Positions 33,283 to 41,806 of a stretch of DNA of 51,443 nucleotides are shown one piece after another. The position numbers were made by a program, and so were the translations under genes. The notes under the pieces are model-generated. The model was not told where the DNA came from. It searched no databases and worked only from the letters and a program-made list of their open reading frames with translations. Within the stretch, counting starts at the first letter, position 1. Every line of letters starts with the position of its first letter. This DNA is from JAKQDH01 sp029558835 (GTDB taxonomy: Bacteria > Planctomycetota > Phycisphaerae > UBA1845), in contig DAOQSN010000038.1 of assembly GCA_035356615.1 (NCBI GenBank), forward strand, positions 1 to 51,443, read 5' to 3'.

Positions 33283-34296
33283 ATGTTGTTCACCTGCGTG
33301 GGCCGACGCGTGGAACTGGTGCGGGCGTTTCGCCGGGCGGCCGAGAAGCTGGGCATTGCCCTTGAGGTCCACGGCGCCGACGGCAGCAGGCTCGCGCCTG
33401 CGCTGTGGCACGTGGACAGACCGCACCTCGTACCGGCAATCACCTCCGGTAAGTATGAGGAGGCGCTCTTGGGAGTGGTTCGGGCCGCACGGATCAACCT
33501 GCTGGTGCCGCTACTCGACCACGAGTTGCCGGCAATTTCCGGGGCCGCGGAGCGGTTCGCGGAGCTTGGTTGCACCGCCGTCATCTCGTCGCCGGAGGTC
33601 GTTCAGGTCTGCCAGGACAAACTGGCCACCTATGCCGCGTTGCGGACGGCGGGCATCGACACTCCGACGACCTGGGCCTGGACCGATATCAGCCGGCGGC
33701 GTACCCATCGGTTCCCGTATTTTCTGAAACCGCGGACGGGCAGCGCCAGCATGGGCAACTATGTGGTCCACAACCGCGATGAGCTGATGACGTTCGGGCG
33801 GCGCGTGCCGGACGCCATCGTGCAGGAGTTCGTGCCGGGCATCGAGCATACGCTCGACGTCTACACCGGCTTCGATGGTCGGCCGCGTTGCGTGGTGCCG
33901 CGGCGCCGACTGGAAGTGCGTACCGGCGAGGTGAGCAAGGGGCTCGTGGTCAAGGACCGGCGCATCATGGCCGTGGGGCATGAGGTGGCCCGTATGCTGC
34001 GCGACGGGCGCGGCGTGTTGACCGTGCAGTGCATCCTGACGCCGCAGGACCGCATCCGGGTGATCGAGATCAACCCGCGTTTCGGGGGCGGCGCGCCGCT
34101 GTCCATCCATGCCGGTGCAGACTTTCCCCGATGGATCCTGGCGGAATCGCTGGGGCGGCGGGTGCGCATTGCGCCGGAGGGGTTCCGCGACGACGTGGCG
34201 ATGTTGCGCTTCGACGACTCGGTGTTCGTACCGCGGGCGTCCCGCCTGCTGGGCCGCGGCAGTCCCCGCGCGTCGACCCCCTCCCCGACGAAGTGA
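33283..34296 (+). CDS. ATP-grasp protein, CarB-like
   Basis: 337 residues from ATG 33283 (MLFTCVGRRVELVRAFRRA, the usual opening of this ATP-grasp group); the frame continues up to ATG 33235. Pre-ATP-grasp fold first, then the grasp domain: PYFLKPRTGSASMGNYVV is the ATP-binding loop and VIEINPRFGGGAPLSIHAG carries the Mg-binding Glu and Asn. Such proteins ligate a carboxylate to an amine or thiol, or act as CarB-like synthetases; the acceptor is unknown. It is 7 bp upstream of a HAD phosphatase on the same strand. Together they resemble small pairs seen in cell-surface or metabolite-ligase loci, but no third gene identifies the product. Confidence 0.83.
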   Translation: MLFTCVGRRVELVRAFRRAAEKLGIALEVHGADGSRLAPALWHVDRPHLVPAITSGKYEEALLGVVRAARINLLVPLLDHELPAISGAAERFAELGCTAVISSPEVVQVCQDKLATYAALRTAGIDTPTTWAWTDISRRRTHRFPYFLKPRTGSASMGNYVVHNRDELMTFGRRVPDAIVQEFVPGIEHTLDVYTGFDGRPRCVVPRRRLEVRTGEVSKGLVVKDRRIMAVGHEVARMLRDGRGVLTVQCILTPQDRIRVIEINPRFGGGAPLSIHAGADFPRWILAESLGRRVRIAPEGFRDDVAMLRFDDSVFVPRASRLLGRGSPRASTPSPTK

Positions 34297-34303
34297 CACG
34301 TCT

Positions 34304-35023
34304 ATGGCACGGATGCAGGCGGTCATCTTCGACCTCGACGACACGCTGTACCCGGAGCGGCAGTACGTGCTCGGCGGCTACGCGGCGGTGGCGAGCGCGT
34401 TCGCCGACCGGCTCGGCGATCCGCGCTGTACGCTGGACCATCTGTGCCGTTTGTTCAACACGGAGCACCGGCCACGCGTGTTCAACCGGCTGTTGCTGGA
34501 GTCGGGCCTGCCGGAGGACGCGGAACTGGTCGTCCGCATGATTGCCACCTACCGCGGGCACCGACCGACACTGACGCTGCACGCGGATGCGGAAGCCGTG
34601 CTGGCACGGCTGGAGCGGCGTGTCCCGCTGGGTCTCGTAACGGACGGGCCCGCGGCCGTCCAAGCCGCCAAGATTGAGGCGTTGGGTCTGACTCCCCGCT
34701 TCGCGCAGATCGTTCTCACCGACACCCTCGGTCCAGAGGGCGTGAAGCCCAGCGCCCGGGCGTTTGAGCTGATCGCGCAGCGCCTGGACGTCGAGCACCG
34801 TGCCTGCGTACACGTGGGAGACAACCTGGCGAAGGACTTTCTGGCACCCAACCGGCTCGGCTGGGTCACGGTTCGGGTGCTGCGCCCGGAGGGGGTGCAT
34901 TGGGGCAAGCCGGCCCCGCCGGGTGGCGAGCCGCAGCACACGGTGGCCAGCCTGGAGGAGTTGCCACAGCTTCTGCCGGGGTTGCCGTGGAGCGGGGGCA
35001 CCAGGGGCCTACGCCGTCCCTGA
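34304..35023 (+). CDS. HAD family hydrolase
   Basis: 239 residues. Motif I is VIFDLDDTLYPE (Asp10, Asp12). LGLVTDGP is motif II (Thr), KPSARAFELI motif III (Lys) and HVGDNLAKDFLAPN motif IV. A helical cap follows motif I (C1 type), as in phosphoglycolate phosphatase or pyrimidine nucleotidase YjjG. It starts 7 nt after the ATP-grasp stop, so the two are one operon and may act on the same metabolite, for example removing a phosphate from the ligase product or precursor. Substrate not predictable. Confidence 0.88.
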   Translation: MARMQAVIFDLDDTLYPERQYVLGGYAAVASAFADRLGDPRCTLDHLCRLFNTEHRPRVFNRLLLESGLPEDAELVVRMIATYRGHRPTLTLHADAEAVLARLERRVPLGLVTDGPAAVQAAKIEALGLTPRFAQIVLTDTLGPEGVKPSARAFELIAQRLDVEHRACVHVGDNLAKDFLAPNRLGWVTVRVLRPEGVHWGKPAPPGGEPQHTVASLEELPQLLPGLPWSGGTRGLRRP

Positions 35024-35123
35024 AAGAATGGGTCGGGACGCTTTTCGGCAGGCGGGACAACGCCACGGGGCGCCGGCCACAACGGGGTTTTGGGTCATCC
35101 GCACCCCCGAACCGACCGATAGT

Positions 35124-35585
35124 ATGGTCGCTATGGACCCGAGCGTGGATAATCCCTATTTGCGAGACGCGGTGCTCACCGCCACGCCGGAGCAACTTCA
35201 GCTCATGCTCTACGACGGGGCCATTCGTTACGCCTCCCAGGGGCGCGATGCTCTGGAACGGAAGGACCTTGCCGCGTCCTACGAGAAGCTGTCCCGGGCC
35301 CAGCGGATCATCACGGAGATGCAGGCGGGACTCAAGCCCGAGATCAATCCCGAACTCTGCGGGCGCGTGGCATCCATCTACAACTTTGTCTATCGCCGAC
35401 TGGTGGATGCGTGCGTCCAGCGCGACGTGGCCGCCGTGGATGACGCCCTGAAGATCCTCCGCCTGGAACGCGAGACGTGGCAAGTCCTGGTGGATAAGGT
35501 GGCGGGCGCGCGCCAGGCTGGCTGGCAGCCCGGGCAGGACCCCAACCCGGAGGCTGCACCGACGTCCATTTGCGTGGAAGGCTGA
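35124..35585 (+). CDS. fliS: flagellar export chaperone FliS
   Basis: 153 residues. NPYLRDAVLTATPEQLQLML then YDGAIRYASQG is the FliS N-terminal signature; the remainder is helical and of family length, with an acidic/Pro tail. FliS caps unassembled flagellin and delivers it to the export gate. fliD and flagellin genes are not in the window. Start is ATG 35124 or 35133; neither has a Shine-Dalgarno, and a -10-like GATAGT immediately precedes at 35118-35123, so the message may be leaderless. Confidence 0.9.
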   Translation: MVAMDPSVDNPYLRDAVLTATPEQLQLMLYDGAIRYASQGRDALERKDLAASYEKLSRAQRIITEMQAGLKPEINPELCGRVASIYNFVYRRLVDACVQRDVAAVDDALKILRLERETWQVLVDKVAGARQAGWQPGQDPNPEAAPTSICVEG

Positions 35586-35812
35586 TCCTTGTCCTCAGTG
35601 CGGGGAAGAGCGTTGAGGGTGGGCGAGGCCGGGACGGTGCTGGACAGAAGTGGACGCTTGCTGTCGGGTAGTCATCACCGCCGTGACGTGCCGGGGCCCT
35701 CGCTTCGCGTCGTGTGGCTGGTGGACGCGAGGGGCAACCTGAGTGTAAACGAGGGGCGGACGCGCTCGGGCCTGCCGGCCACGCACCCTGCGGCCCTCTA
35801 CAGCCGGTCTGC

Positions 35813-35841
35813 TTGCCCCTCGCCGCCGGTACGCCTATAGT
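35813..35841 (+). promoter_or_regulatory. candidate sigma70-type promoter
   Basis: TTGCCC (35813-35818), 17-nt spacer, TATAGT (35836-35841), then about 35 nt to the start of the TPR protein. The best-formed promoter seen in the window. Confidence 0.55.
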
Positions 35842-35876
35842 GACGACGGGCATCGGTGCGGTCTGGAGGCCTCCAC

Positions 35877-37001
35877 ATGGTCAATCGTTTCTGGCTCCCC
35901 AAGCTGCTTTGTCTGCTTGTCGGCGTTGGGTCGGCGTGGGCGCAGGCGCCCACGGCCACCCGCCCCGCAGCGGCTGGCACGCCGGATCCGGCGCTCGAGG
36001 ACACGCTGCGGCAGGCCGTTCGCGCCTTGAACGACGCGGACGATGCCATCGATCCCGCCGCTGCTCAGGCTGCCCTGGATGAAGCCCAGCGTCTCACGGA
36101 GCGCATCCGGAGCAGCGCTCCGGAGAATGACTGGTTGCTGTACCTACAGGGTCGCCTGCTGGCGGCCGCGGGTCGCCGGAGCGAAGCGGCAGACAACCTG
36201 AACAGGTTTGTGGAAACCCGCGCGGGACGCAGCGAATGGTCCGCCTACCGCGCGCTGGGGGATCTGTACGTGGAAGGCTTCGCTACGCTCGCCCAGTCAA
36301 GGTACCGGCAGGCGGCGACTTTGAAGCCCAATGAACCGACCGTGCTGCACGGATTGGCGCGCTGTGCGCTGAAACTCGGTGACTACGCCGGCGCCGTGAA
36401 GCACGCCGAGGCGGCCGTACAGGCCAGCGGGAGCCGCGACGTCAGGTACATGGCGTTCCTGACGGAGGCCTACTTGCGGTCCGGTTCCATCCAACAGGCG
36501 TATAATCAGGCAGCGGCCACCGTTGAGCGGGCGTGGCAGGACGTGCGGAACTTTCCGGGCGTCCGGGCACGCGTGCAGTTGCTGGACTCCCAGTTCCAAC
36601 TGGTGCAGGAGATCCTCGGCCGGCAGATTGAGGAGACCCCGCGGAACCCTGAGTTCTACCGCCTGGCGGGGCATTGGCTGCGCGAGCGCGCCAAGATCGC
36701 CCAGATGCTGGGTCTCTGCGACGCGCTGCTGATGCTGGAACTCGGCATCCAACAATCCGGTCAGAAACCCACCGCGGACCTGTTGGCCGAGTACGCCGTC
36801 GTGCTGGCCGAGCTGGGCCGCACCGACGACGCCGCCAAGGCCTACGCGCAGATTTACTCCATCGACCCCAATCACCCGGCGTTGCGCAGCGTCCCCGACG
36901 GCATCACCCCCGCTCCCGAAGACGCCCCTCCCGCGGAGCCAACGCCGCCTCCGAGCGCCGTGGAGCCCAGCCCGCCGCCCGCGGACGAACCGCATGAATG
37001 A
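35877..37001 (+). CDS. secreted TPR-repeat protein
   Basis: 374 residues. Signal peptide in about residues 1-24 (cleavage after SAWA). Several tetratricopeptide-like repeats follow, e.g. LYLQGRLLAAAGRRSEAADN and VLHGLARCALKLGDYAGAVK, then a Pro/Glu-rich tail. ATG 35877 is 7 nt after GGAGG (35865-35869); the upstream frame is not used. It has its own promoter at 35813. A periplasmic protein-protein scaffold is likely; no specific partner is evident. Confidence 0.8.
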   Translation: MVNRFWLPKLLCLLVGVGSAWAQAPTATRPAAAGTPDPALEDTLRQAVRALNDADDAIDPAAAQAALDEAQRLTERIRSSAPENDWLLYLQGRLLAAAGRRSEAADNLNRFVETRAGRSEWSAYRALGDLYVEGFATLAQSRYRQAATLKPNEPTVLHGLARCALKLGDYAGAVKHAEAAVQASGSRDVRYMAFLTEAYLRSGSIQQAYNQAAATVERAWQDVRNFPGVRARVQLLDSQFQLVQEILGRQIEETPRNPEFYRLAGHWLRERAKIAQMLGLCDALLMLELGIQQSGQKPTADLLAEYAVVLAELGRTDDAAKAYAQIYSIDPNHPALRSVPDGITPAPEDAPPAEPTPPPSAVEPSPPPADEPHE

Positions 37002-37179
37002 GGCAAGGGGCAAGAGGAGGTGGCGCGGGCGGCCCGCCCCGCAGACCAGCGGGGGAACCGCGGCTGGACCGTCGGCAAGTGCACAGAGCGAGTCTCGTAG
37101 GGCAGGCACTCCCCGCGCCCAGCCTGCTCGCGTCCCTATCGCCTGCCGCGCCGCGATGGCGACCGGCCGGCTGAGGGCT

Positions 37180-37908
37180 TCAGAACTTCCCGAATAACGG
37201 AATGGCCGTGACCGCGATGCCCCCATCGCGGATCACCCCATAGTCGCACGCTCCGTCGACTGCCCGGTCCCAGTAGTACGCGCCGGAGACGAACTCCAGC
37301 ACCCCGTCGCTCGGGTGCCCCAGGCGATCGAAAGTGGCCGGCATCTTCGCCTGCGCCAGCGGCACACGGTGCACAGCTCGAAGCGGCTCGGCCGGCAGCG
37401 GTGCCGGGAAGTTCACGCTCCAGAAACCGGGTCCCGGCAGAGGCTCATCGGCCAGTTGCCGGATGAGCGTGGCGGCCACCTTGCTGGTGGCCTCCCAGTT
37501 CGTCTCCACGCCGTTACGCACCGCTTGCGAGACCGAAATGCTGTGCACGCCTTGAATGGCGCCCTCTCGGGCGGCCGCGATCGTCCCGGAGTAGTACGTA
37601 TCCACCCCGGCGTTCGCCCCGAGGTTGATGCCAGCCACCACCAAGTCGATCGGTTCCGCAATCAACTCGGCGAGCGCCAGACGCACGCAGTCCGCCGGCG
37701 TGCCGTCCAGAACGAAGCACGACCCGTAGAGCTCGTGGTGGCGTCGGTGCACGGCCAGGCCCCGCCGCAGCGTCAGTCGGTGGCTGCAACCGGACTGCTC
37801 TGCCATCGGCGCCACCACGTGAACGGTGCCCAGCTGGCGCACGGCGGCGAACAGGGCAGCCAGCCCCGGAGCCCCGAAACCGTCATCGTTGGTCATCAGC
37901 ACGTTCAT
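37180..37908 (-). CDS. surE: 5'/3'-nucleotidase SurE
   Basis: 242 residues. Opens MNVLMTNDDGFGAPGLAAL; Asn-Asp-Asp are the metal ligands. AEQSGCSHRLTL provides the Ser ligand and VAGINLGANAGVDTYYSGT the catalytic Asn region. Dephosphorylates nucleoside monophosphates (survival protein E). The start ATG 37908 has no Shine-Dalgarno, and a TATACT box ends only 8 nt before it, so a leaderless message is possible. The frame upstream to 38034 is not conserved. Confidence 0.95.
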   Translation of the reverse strand: MNVLMTNDDGFGAPGLAALFAAVRQLGTVHVVAPMAEQSGCSHRLTLRRGLAVHRRHHELYGSCFVLDGTPADCVRLALAELIAEPIDLVVAGINLGANAGVDTYYSGTIAAAREGAIQGVHSISVSQAVRNGVETNWEATSKVAATLIRQLADEPLPGPGFWSVNFPAPLPAEPLRAVHRVPLAQAKMPATFDRLGHPSDGVLEFVSGAYYWDRAVDGACDYGVIRDGGIAVTAIPLFGKF

Positions 37909-37916
37909 CGCGGGGC

Positions 37917-37945
37917 AGTATAGCGGGCTGCGTTCCGTCTGTCGT
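37917..37945 (-). promoter_or_regulatory. candidate promoter for surE
   Basis: Minus-strand ACGACA (37940-37945), 17-nt spacer, TATACT (37917-37922). A transcript starting about 7 nt downstream would begin at or within 2 nt of the ATG. Confidence 0.4.
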
Positions 37946-38080
37946 GGTCGTCCTGGAGACGCTTGCCGCGCGCGGCGCCCACCGGTGACGACGCGTCTGA
38001 GGTCGGCCGCATCCGCGACGGCTGCCCTCGACACTCGGTGTCAAGAGGAGCAAGCCCGCGGCTCGCGACGCGAGAACGCT

Positions 38081-38572
38081 CTAGTCGCGTTCGGGAAGGG
38101 AGAGGCCGGCGATCCCAGCCTCGAAGATCACCCGTCCGTCCACGACGCCCTGCGTGCGCGCGGTAATGCGCCGCGAGCGCATCTCACCGAGGACGGACAG
38201 GAGATAGAGGCGAGCGGGGGGCTGAACTGACTCGCGGAACTTGCAGTCATCCACGCCGCCGAAGGCAATGAAGACGTCTCGGGCGGGCTCGTAGGTCAGC
38301 TTGGCGAGCAGGGCGGTCGCCTGCCCGGCCATTTCCAGCATCAGCGCCCCGGGGAAGATCGGCCGCCCCGGCACATGCCCTCGGGCCCACCAGCCGTCGG
38401 CACGGACGTTGCCATAGGCAACCAGCGTCCGGGCGGCCGCGTCCACGTGACAGATGCCGTCCAGCAACATGAACTCGTAGCGGTGGGGGAGGTACGCGTA
38501 GATCTCGGGCTGCGTGTACCGGACAGCCTGGAGGTCCACGTCGTGCAGATCAACGAGCATCGTGGGTGGCAT
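38081..38572 (-). CDS. fabZ: FabZ-like 3-hydroxyacyl-ACP dehydratase
   Basis: 163 residues, single hot-dog domain. LPHRYEFMLLDGI is the opening FabZ motif, and GHVPGRPIFPGALMLEMAGQ contains the catalytic His66 and Glu80 (normal form GHFPGxPVMPG...E). It dehydrates 3-hydroxyacyl-ACP in fatty acid synthesis, or is a related acyltransfer hot-dog enzyme. Start ATG 38572 has GGAG 9 nt upstream; ATG 38560 is the alternative. It sits between surE and a histone H1-like gene; lpx or fab partners are not nearby. Confidence 0.85.
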   Translation of the reverse strand: MPPTMLVDLHDVDLQAVRYTQPEIYAYLPHRYEFMLLDGICHVDAAARTLVAYGNVRADGWWARGHVPGRPIFPGALMLEMAGQATALLAKLTYEPARDVFIAFGGVDDCKFRESVQPPARLYLLSVLGEMRSRRITARTQGVVDGRVIFEAGIAGLSLPERD

Positions 38573-38744
38573 GCGGGTTGACTCCGGACACGCCGACCGG
38601 CAACGGGGAACCGAAACGCCTCCCTCCCGGCGGAACGGGGCGCTCAACCGTGTTGGCTGCCCGGCGCGCACGCCAAACCGCGCAGGCACCCACCATGGGG
38701 GCAGCAGGGGGCCGCCAACGTGCCATCGGCCGGCAACGGCAGCA

Positions 38745-38930
38745 TTACGACTGCGTCGTGCTCTCTGCCCGGACTTCCAGGATCTTCTTGCGGACGACCT
38801 GGGCGATCTCTTTGATGTCCTGCATCGTCTTGCGAACCCGGGTGCCGGCCGCCTTGTTCCCGCCCTGCGCCTTGGCCACGTCCTCAGCCGCCGACTCCAC
38901 GAGTTCTTTCAGCCGCTCGTATTCTTCCAT
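38745..38930 (-). CDS. histone H1-like (Hc1-type) small protein
   Basis: 61 residues. EGGNKAAGTRVRK-like QGGNKAAGTRVRKTMQDIK matches the chlamydial Hc1 / planctomycete H1-like core (GNKAAGTRVRK), followed by AQVVRKKILEVR. A helical acidic N-terminus (MEEYERLKELVESAAEDVAK) precedes. Such proteins bind DNA non-specifically and compact the nucleoid. It is too short for a full Hc1 and lacks the Lys/Ala-rich tail. The family is typical of the Planctomycetota-Chlamydiae group and supports the taxon guess. Confidence 0.85.
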   Translation of the reverse strand: MEEYERLKELVESAAEDVAKAQGGNKAAGTRVRKTMQDIKEIAQVVRKKILEVRAESTTQS

Positions 38931-39500
38931 GATCGGGTCTCTCCCGCAGTTAGACAGGCACCCATGTTCGGCGCGAGAACTCCCGCGCCGCGCTGGGCCT
39001 TACCACCGGCCGCGATCGCGCGCCTCCAGCCACAGCATGCCTCGGCCCGCACCCAGTCTAGCACGGCACCCGCTACAGGCAAGCGCCGCAGGCCGCTGCA
39101 AACCCCGCTGGCGGGCCAAAGAACGCGGTTTTCGGTAGTCCCAGTGGTCGGCCCCCGTCCGTCGGGAACTTGAATCTTTGGAGAGCCCACCGCCACTGTA
39201 GTGCTGGACTGTCCAAAAGAAATGGTGGCTGACACAAAGCGTAACGCGATAGACTTCGTGGTGTTAGGCGGCCGCAGCGGTGTGGGCTACCCGTTGGGGT
39301 ACGTCCGCAGGTTGCCGCGATGGTGTAGGCGCGGCCGAGAGACTTCAGTCCGGGTCCAGCGCACGGACGCCAAGTCGGATGAAGCGGTCGCGGAGCTAGG
39401 ACCGATAATCATCTAGACTCTCGCATGGATGCGAGACTTGGGGCATTTGACCTGGGGCGCCGGTTCGCCAGACACCTTACCGGTATGGTCCACGACAGCC
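38931..39500. other. long intergenic region with palindrome
   Basis: 570 bp between the divergent H1-like and TPR genes. A short frame at 39201-39416 has no family features and is not supported. A perfect inverted repeat is at 39419-39436. No tRNA-like cloverleaf was found, though an unrecognised small RNA cannot be excluded. Confidence 0.5.
39404..39436 (+). promoter_or_regulatory. GATAAT box followed by perfect palindrome
   Basis: GATAAT (39404-39409) is followed at 39419-39436 by TCTCGCAT GG ATGCGAGA, an exact 8-bp inverted repeat at the likely transcription start. This resembles an operator for a dimeric repressor of the TPR gene at 39501. No good -35 was found. Confidence 0.4.
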
Positions 39501-40730
39501 ATGAGTACAGCCACGATCGCACGGCATGGATGCCTGTTGTTCTTTCTGGGGATAGGTTACGCGGCGGCCGGGCCGGGTGAGCCGACAGCCGTTCCGTCCC
39601 GCGTCCTCGACATCGAGTACCAAGTCAACCGCGAGGCGGAGCCGCTGGACGCCGTCGAGCTGTGGTACACCCTGGACGACGGTGCATCCTGGCACCTGTA
39701 CGGCGTGGATGAAGATCGGCAGTCCCCGTTCACCTTCACGGCGCCGGCGGAGGGCAAGCACGGGCTGTTCCTGGTGCTCACGAACGCCACGGGCGCTTCG
39801 ACCGAAACACCCGGGGCGGATACACGCCCGCACCAATGGGTATACGTCGATTCCACGCCTCCGGTGGTGCAAGTGCTTCCACCGAAGCTGACGTATGCGA
39901 CGGGGTGGGCGGTGATGCAGTTGCGCTGGACGGCCATTGATGCGAACCTTGGGACGCGACCCGTGGACCTTGCCTACCGTCCGCTGCCCGATCAGCGCTG
40001 GTGCTCGATAGGCGACGAGGCCCTGGCGAACACGGGGCGGTACGATTGGCGCGTGCCGGACGGGCTGAGCGGGGCGCTCGTCGTGCGGGTAACCGTGACG
40101 GATCTGGGCGGGCACCGGGTTTCGGCGATCTCGGAGGCCGTCGAGGTCGCCAGCCTGAATGCCGCAGCAGCCCAGGTGAAAGGGGGAGCGGACGCGGCAG
40201 GGCAGGCGGGCACGGCAGCCGAGGCGGCCCGGGCCCGGGCCGCCCAACTGTACGCGGAGGGCAAGACGCTGGGTGAACGGGGCGACGACCGGGAGGCGAT
40301 CCGCCGCCTGCGGGAAGCGATTCGCCTGGATCCGCAGCACACGGACGCCCTCGACGCACTGGGCTTGATTCTGTTCCGGGTTGGCGATACCGACGGGGCG
40401 CTGGATGCCTACAAGCTGGTGTTGCGGCAGAATCCGGACCGACGCAGCGCGCTGCAGGGTGCGGCCCGGGTGGAGACGGTGCGGCACGATTACCCGTCCG
40501 CCACGGCTCGGCTGCGGCAGATCCTGGGGCAGAACCCCAACGACGTGGAGGTCTGGATGCACCTGGGCGATCTGGCACTGCTGCAAGGGGACGAGCTAAC
40601 GGCGCGCGAGCACTACCTGCGGGCGCTGACGCTTGATCCGTCGGCCACACGCGTGATCGCCGACACGCGCAAGCGGTTTGAGCTGCTCGATGAAGTGAGC
40701 CGCACCTACCGCAGACCGGGAACGCCCTGA
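39501..40730 (+). CDS. secreted protein with Ig-like region and TPR repeats
   Basis: 409 residues from ATG 39501; signal peptide near residues 1-25 (CLLFFLGIGYAAAG). The N-terminal half is beta-rich, with VELWYTLDDGASWHLYG and DSTPPVVQVLPP of the kind found in bacterial Ig-like domains. From about residue 250 there are TPR repeats (DALGLILFRVGDTDGALDAY, VWMHLGDLALLQGDELTARE). It ends 1 nt before the holA start, so the two are co-transcribed although functionally unlike. Role unknown; a cell-envelope scaffold is likely. Confidence 0.75.
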   Translation: MSTATIARHGCLLFFLGIGYAAAGPGEPTAVPSRVLDIEYQVNREAEPLDAVELWYTLDDGASWHLYGVDEDRQSPFTFTAPAEGKHGLFLVLTNATGASTETPGADTRPHQWVYVDSTPPVVQVLPPKLTYATGWAVMQLRWTAIDANLGTRPVDLAYRPLPDQRWCSIGDEALANTGRYDWRVPDGLSGALVVRVTVTDLGGHRVSAISEAVEVASLNAAAAQVKGGADAAGQAGTAAEAARARAAQLYAEGKTLGERGDDREAIRRLREAIRLDPQHTDALDALGLILFRVGDTDGALDAYKLVLRQNPDRRSALQGAARVETVRHDYPSATARLRQILGQNPNDVEVWMHLGDLALLQGDELTAREHYLRALTLDPSATRVIADTRKRFELLDEVSRTYRRPGTP

Positions 40731-40731
40731 G

Positions 40732-41742
40732 ATGCCCACCGCACGAACCAGCCCGGACCTGAAAGCCGTCTATGCCATCGTTGGCGCGGACCGCTTCCTT
40801 CGTCAGGAAGCCCTGAACGCGCTGCTGGCGCAGGCCCCACCGGGGGTTGCAGGCCTGGAGCCCAGTCGTTTCGATGGCACGGAGGCCGAACTCGCTGAGG
40901 TGCTGGATGAGGTGCGCACGCTGCCGCTGCTGGGCGGTCGGCGCGTGGTGATCGTCGATGACGCGGACGCCTTCATCAGCGCGCACCGTGCGGCCATGGA
41001 ACGTTACTGCGAGTCACCTTCGCCGGCAGGCTGCCTGATCCTCGTTTGCGACAGTCTGGGCAGGAACACGCGCCTCCACAGGATCATCACCCAGCGGTAT
41101 CAGCTTATTGCCTGTGAGCCGCTCAAGGGGGGGGCACTGCCCGGCTGGCTGAGCGAACGAGCCACGCGGGTCTACGGCAAACGTCTGGAGCGCGCGGCGA
41201 ATGCGCTGTTGCTGGAGCAGGTGGGTAGCGCACCGGGCTTGCTGGACGCGGAACTTGCCAAGCTTGCGGTGTACGTCGGCGCCCGGCCGGAGATCGTGGC
41301 GGCGGACGTCGAGGCGTTGGTCGGTCAGCAGCGTGAGGAACTGGTTTTTCGCGTGGTGGACGCCATGACCGGCGGCGACGTGGCGCAGGCGTTGCGCTGT
41401 TGGGAGCAGGTGTTGGCGACGGACCGGGCGGCCGAGGCCCGGGCCGTGGGCGGACTGGCGTATGCAATCCGTCGCTTGCGCCAGGCCCATCGGGACCGGC
41501 AACGCGGGGCCTCCTGGTACGAGTTGGGGAGGCTCCTGTTCACCAACGACGAGGGCGCCCGGCGGATGCTGGCGAGCACTTCGGAGGCGGTCCTGGAGGC
41601 GCAACTGGCGGAACTGCTCGAAGCGGACGTGGCTGTCAAGACGGGTCTGAGCACGGCGGCCAGCGTGGTGGAGAAGTTCATCGTGAGGCACACGTTCGGG
41701 GGCAAGGAGGCGGGGCCCGCGCGGCGCGTCCGCGCCCGCTGA
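40732..41742 (+). CDS. holA: DNA polymerase III subunit delta
   Basis: 336 residues, the clamp-loader delta subunit that opens the sliding clamp. It begins VYAIVGADRFLRQEALNALL, as HolA does (YlixGeexfLxxea), then RTLPLLGGRRVVIVDDAD, and the middle GRNTRLHRIITQRYQLIACE; the C-terminal helical collar domain follows with LGRLLFTNDEGARRMLA. The ATP site is degenerate, as expected for delta. Start ATG 40732 is 1 nt after the TPR gene stop. Confidence 0.85.
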   Translation: MPTARTSPDLKAVYAIVGADRFLRQEALNALLAQAPPGVAGLEPSRFDGTEAELAEVLDEVRTLPLLGGRRVVIVDDADAFISAHRAAMERYCESPSPAGCLILVCDSLGRNTRLHRIITQRYQLIACEPLKGGALPGWLSERATRVYGKRLERAANALLLEQVGSAPGLLDAELAKLAVYVGARPEIVAADVEALVGQQREELVFRVVDAMTGGDVAQALRCWEQVLATDRAAEARAVGGLAYAIRRLRQAHRDRQRGASWYELGRLLFTNDEGARRMLASTSEAVLEAQLAELLEADVAVKTGLSTAASVVEKFIVRHTFGGKEAGPARRVRAR

Positions 41743-41806
41743 GGACCGGCCGAAGGGGCGACAGCGCGAGGGGATGGGTACGGCAAGGTAGCAAAGGCAC
41801 ACGACC

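Noticed and set aside
35586..35840. Short frame after fliS
   Set aside because: No family signal; the region instead contains the promoter for the following TPR gene.
39201..39416. 71-codon open frame upstream of the TPR-holA genes
   Set aside because: No ribosome site, no family features, and it lies in a likely control region.
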